Assembly (NCBI GenBank): GCA_949296705.1
Contig: CASFOW010000074.1
Location: forward strand, 1 to 63,709
Source: an uncultured bacterium
GTDB lineage: Bacteria > Bacillota_I > Bacilli_A > RF39 > UBA660
Length of the DNA: 63,709 nt
Direction: 5' to 3'
Shown: positions 62,022 through 63,709 of the stretch, in pieces
How positions within the stretch are numbered: the first letter of the stretch is position 1
How the letters are laid out: each line of letters begins with the position of its first letter
Program-made: the position numbers and the translations under genes
Notes under the pieces: generated by a model
The model's input: only the letters and a program-made list of their open reading frames with translations
What the model was told of the DNA's origin: nothing
Databases searched by the model: none

Positions 62022-62816
62022 ATGAATAATATTAAAAATTTATATGTAAAATTCGAAGACATAAAAAAAATGGGGTGGGTAAAAAGCTATCGGAAAGGAG
62101 ATACAGGAATAGGGAAAACATTTGAAGAACTGTTAGGAAAAGCAGAAGAAAATTTTGAATACCCCGACTTTGAAGGAATCGAAATCAAAACCAAACGTTA
62201 TTATAGCCAAACATACACTTGTTTATTTAGTGCGACACCAGACGGAACTTATTTATTCGAAACAAAGCGATTAGTAGAAAATTATGGCTACCCAGATAAG
62301 ATTTTGACTGATAAAAAAAGATTAAATGATGCTGTATTCGCAACTGAGAAGACAAATGTTGGCTATGATTACTTGTTCCAACTAAAAGTAAATAGAAGAG
62401 ATAGACGACTCTATTTATACATTTATGACGTATTTGGGCGATTGCTCGATACCAAGACTTATTGGGAGTTTTCCACACTACAAGATAAACTTTATCGAAA
62501 ATTACAATTGCTCGCGGTAGTGACTGCGAAACGACAAATAAAAAATAATTGGGAATATTTCAAGTATGAAGAAATTGAATTTTACAGGTTAATGAATTTT
62601 AATCGATTCATATTCTTAATTGAAAAAGGGATTATTCGAGTAAATTTTAAGATTGGAGTATTTAGAACTGGGCCGCGGAAAGGGGAAATTCATGATCATG
62701 GGACTGGCTTCGAAATAAAAAAACAAGACATTGAAAAACTGTATTGTAAAATTCCAGAATATGAATATAAGGATGCCAATACCAGCTTATCCAATAAAGA
62801 AAAAAGTATATCTTAG
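62022..62816 (+). CDS. MvaI/BcnI-like restriction endonuclease
   Basis: A 264-residue protein of the MvaI/BcnI restriction endonuclease family, type II enzymes that cut CC(A/T)GG- or CC(C/G)GG-like sites. Typical are the opening GIGKTFEELLGKAEENFEYP and the catalytic strand DFEGIEIKTKR (acidic residues followed by ExK), then FSATPDG ... YLFE. GGAGGAGG precedes the ATG, and a terminator follows. No DNA methyltransferase gene is seen in the window, so it is an orphan here; a cognate modification gene must lie elsewhere or the enzyme must be inactive or specialised. Its specificity cannot be read from sequence. Confidence 0.83.
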   Translation: MNNIKNLYVKFEDIKKMGWVKSYRKGDTGIGKTFEELLGKAEENFEYPDFEGIEIKTKRYYSQTYTCLFSATPDGTYLFETKRLVENYGYPDKILTDKKRLNDAVFATEKTNVGYDYLFQLKVNRRDRRLYLYIYDVFGRLLDTKTYWEFSTLQDKLYRKLQLLAVVTAKRQIKNNWEYFKYEEIEFYRLMNFNRFIFLIEKGIIRVNFKIGVFRTGPRKGEIHDHGTGFEIKKQDIEKLYCKIPEYEYKDANTSLSNKEKSIS

Positions 62817-62915
62817 GAATTATGGAATAGTAAAAATAGGAGTGTTCAATTCACTATCATGAAAAAACAATTGTAATCAGTAGTATATAAATTGAATTAA
62901 TTATAAATGCCAAAA

Positions 62916-62943
62916 AAAGAGCTTTGAAAAGAAAGCTCTTTTA
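62916..62943 (+). terminator. Terminator of the endonuclease gene
   Basis: Stem AAAAGAGCTTT/AAAGCTCTTTT with T-run. Confidence 0.85.
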
Positions 62944-63128
62944 TATATGGATAAAATAATCAATGGTGACAAACAATTAAATTTTATAAAACAGTTGAGA
63001 TTCGAAAAGAGAAAATTTAAAGTTTCTCATCACATGTTTTTTACTTATTCAAAAGGTCAGGGTAAAAATCCGTAATAAAAAATATACTAAGCACTATGTT
63101 TGGGACAAATCATGTGTTTGCAGGAAAC

Positions 63129-63153
63129 AAAAAAAGGTTACCAACTGGTAATC
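63129..63153 (-). terminator. Terminator of the tRNA cluster
   Basis: Stem GATTACCA/TGGTAACC (one mismatch) followed by eight Ts on the minus strand, 17 bases after tRNA-Pro. Confidence 0.75.
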
Positions 63154-63169
63154 TTTGATAAACAAAAAA

Positions 63170-63246
63170 TGGTCGAGATGACAGGATTTGAACCTGCAAC
63201 CCCATGGTCCCAAACCACGTGCTCTACCAAGTTGAGCCACATCTCG
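63170..63246 (-). tRNA. tRNA-Pro(UGG)
   Basis: Acceptor CGAGATG/CATCTCG, anticodon loop TTTGGGA gives TGG, encoded CCA. Last gene of the cluster. Confidence 0.97.
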
Positions 63247-63247
63247 A

Positions 63248-63324
63248 TGGTGCGCTCGAAGGGATTCGAACCCCTGACCTTTTGGTTCGTAGCCAAACAC
63301 TCTATCCAACTGAGCTACGAGCGC
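63248..63324 (-). tRNA. tRNA-Arg(ACG)
   Basis: Acceptor GCGCTCG/CGAGCGC, anticodon loop CTACGAA gives ACG (read as inosine-CG after TadA editing), encoded CCA. Confidence 0.97.
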
Positions 63325-63366
63325 AGCATAACAAACCAGGTATAAGAATTAGATTTATTATTAATA

Positions 63367-63442
63367 TGGTGGCTCCGACAGGAATCGAACCTGTGACACA
63401 AGGATTTTCAGTCCTTTGCTCTACCGACTGAGCTACGAAGCC
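63367..63442 (-). tRNA. tRNA-Phe(GAA)
   Basis: Acceptor GGCTTCG/CGGAGCC (with a G-U pair), anticodon loop CTGAAAA gives GAA, encoded CCA. Confidence 0.97.
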
Positions 63443-63445
63443 AAA

Positions 63446-63521
63446 TGGCGGTCTCGACGGGAATTGAACCCGCGATCTTCTGCGTGACAGGCAGACGTGT
63501 TAACCCCTGCACTACGAGACC
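63446..63521 (-). tRNA. tRNA-Asp(GUC)
   Basis: Acceptor GGTCTCG/CGAGACC, anticodon loop CTGTCAC gives GTC, encoded CCA. Confidence 0.97.
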
Positions 63522-63525
63522 AATT

Positions 63526-63602
<77 letters not shown>

Positions 63603-63611
63603 ATATTAAGA

Positions 63612-63704
63612 TGGCGGAGGAAAAGGGATTCGAACCCCTGCGCCGCTTGCACGACCTCCCGGTTTTCAAGACCGGTCCCTTCAACCAGACTTGGGTATTC
63701 CTCC
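63612..63704 (-). tRNA. tRNA-Ser(UGA)
   Basis: Acceptor GGAGGAA/TTCCTCC, anticodon loop CTTGAAA gives TGA, long variable arm typical of serine tRNAs, encoded CCA. First gene of the cluster inside the window. Confidence 0.97.
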
Positions 63705-63709
63705 ATACA

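Overview
The window is AT-rich, uses the standard code with TGA as stop, has strong Shine-Dalgarno sites, and looks chromosomal. The dnaG-rpoD-trmK-yqfQ order and the DnaB/DnaI helicase-loading pair are typical of class Bacilli (Bacillota). A solute profile with fucO, FIST and aldehyde dehydrogenase genes, many decayed insertion sequences and the type of surface genes suggest an uncultured gut Bacilli lineage (RF39 or Erysipelotrichia-like). This placement is inferred from gene content only.

Layout. 1-9.4 kb is housekeeping: the 3' end of a TnpB transposon with its RNA-like right end, then dnaG, rpoD, trmK, yqfQ, an isolated type IV pilus pair (pilC, pilD), and dnaB-dnaI. 9.5-15 kb holds a second, degraded TnpB copy, an unknown protein with a glycosyltransferase, an AI-2E-type permease, gltX and tRNA-Gln(CUG).

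15-39 kb is the striking part: about 24 kb of surface genes, nearly all on the minus strand. There are eleven TasA/camelysin-like secreted proteins, many carrying a TYAWF signal-peptide motif and a WIEGxD motif. They are served by one normal SipW-type signal peptidase, one SipW fused to a large cytoplasmic domain, and one SipW-like protein without catalytic residues. Embedded between the two active peptidases are a membrane-anchored McrB-like AAA+ ATPase and a DUF2357-like protein, without any visible nuclease. I read four transcription units: 39114-32498, 32272-26699, 26445-22762 and 22609-16071, each with its own promoter and/or terminator. Units 1 and 3 begin with paralogous three-gene cassettes that even share promoter and leader sequence. 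The best interpretation is an undescribed surface-fibre or secretion system in which a McrB-type ATPase pair works with SipW processing; this is inference.

39-51 kb is an accessory region: an IS982-like remnant, a large one-pass membrane protein, an ABC transporter of the MacB/FtsX type, a frameshifted nucleosidase, a double GNAT protein, an ISNCY-like remnant, a truncated gene duplicate, a small unknown protein, a metallopeptidase and tRNA-Ala. 51-62 kb returns to metabolism and repair: aldehyde dehydrogenase, FIST protein, lactaldehyde reductase (fucO), pyrG with a hairpin in its leader, a class I amidotransferase, an ExoIII/LD-carboxypeptidase fusion, a Nudix protein, mutY, and an orphan MvaI/BcnI-like restriction endonuclease. 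The window ends in a six-tRNA cluster on the minus strand, transcribed in the order Ser-fMet-Asp-Phe-Arg-Pro.
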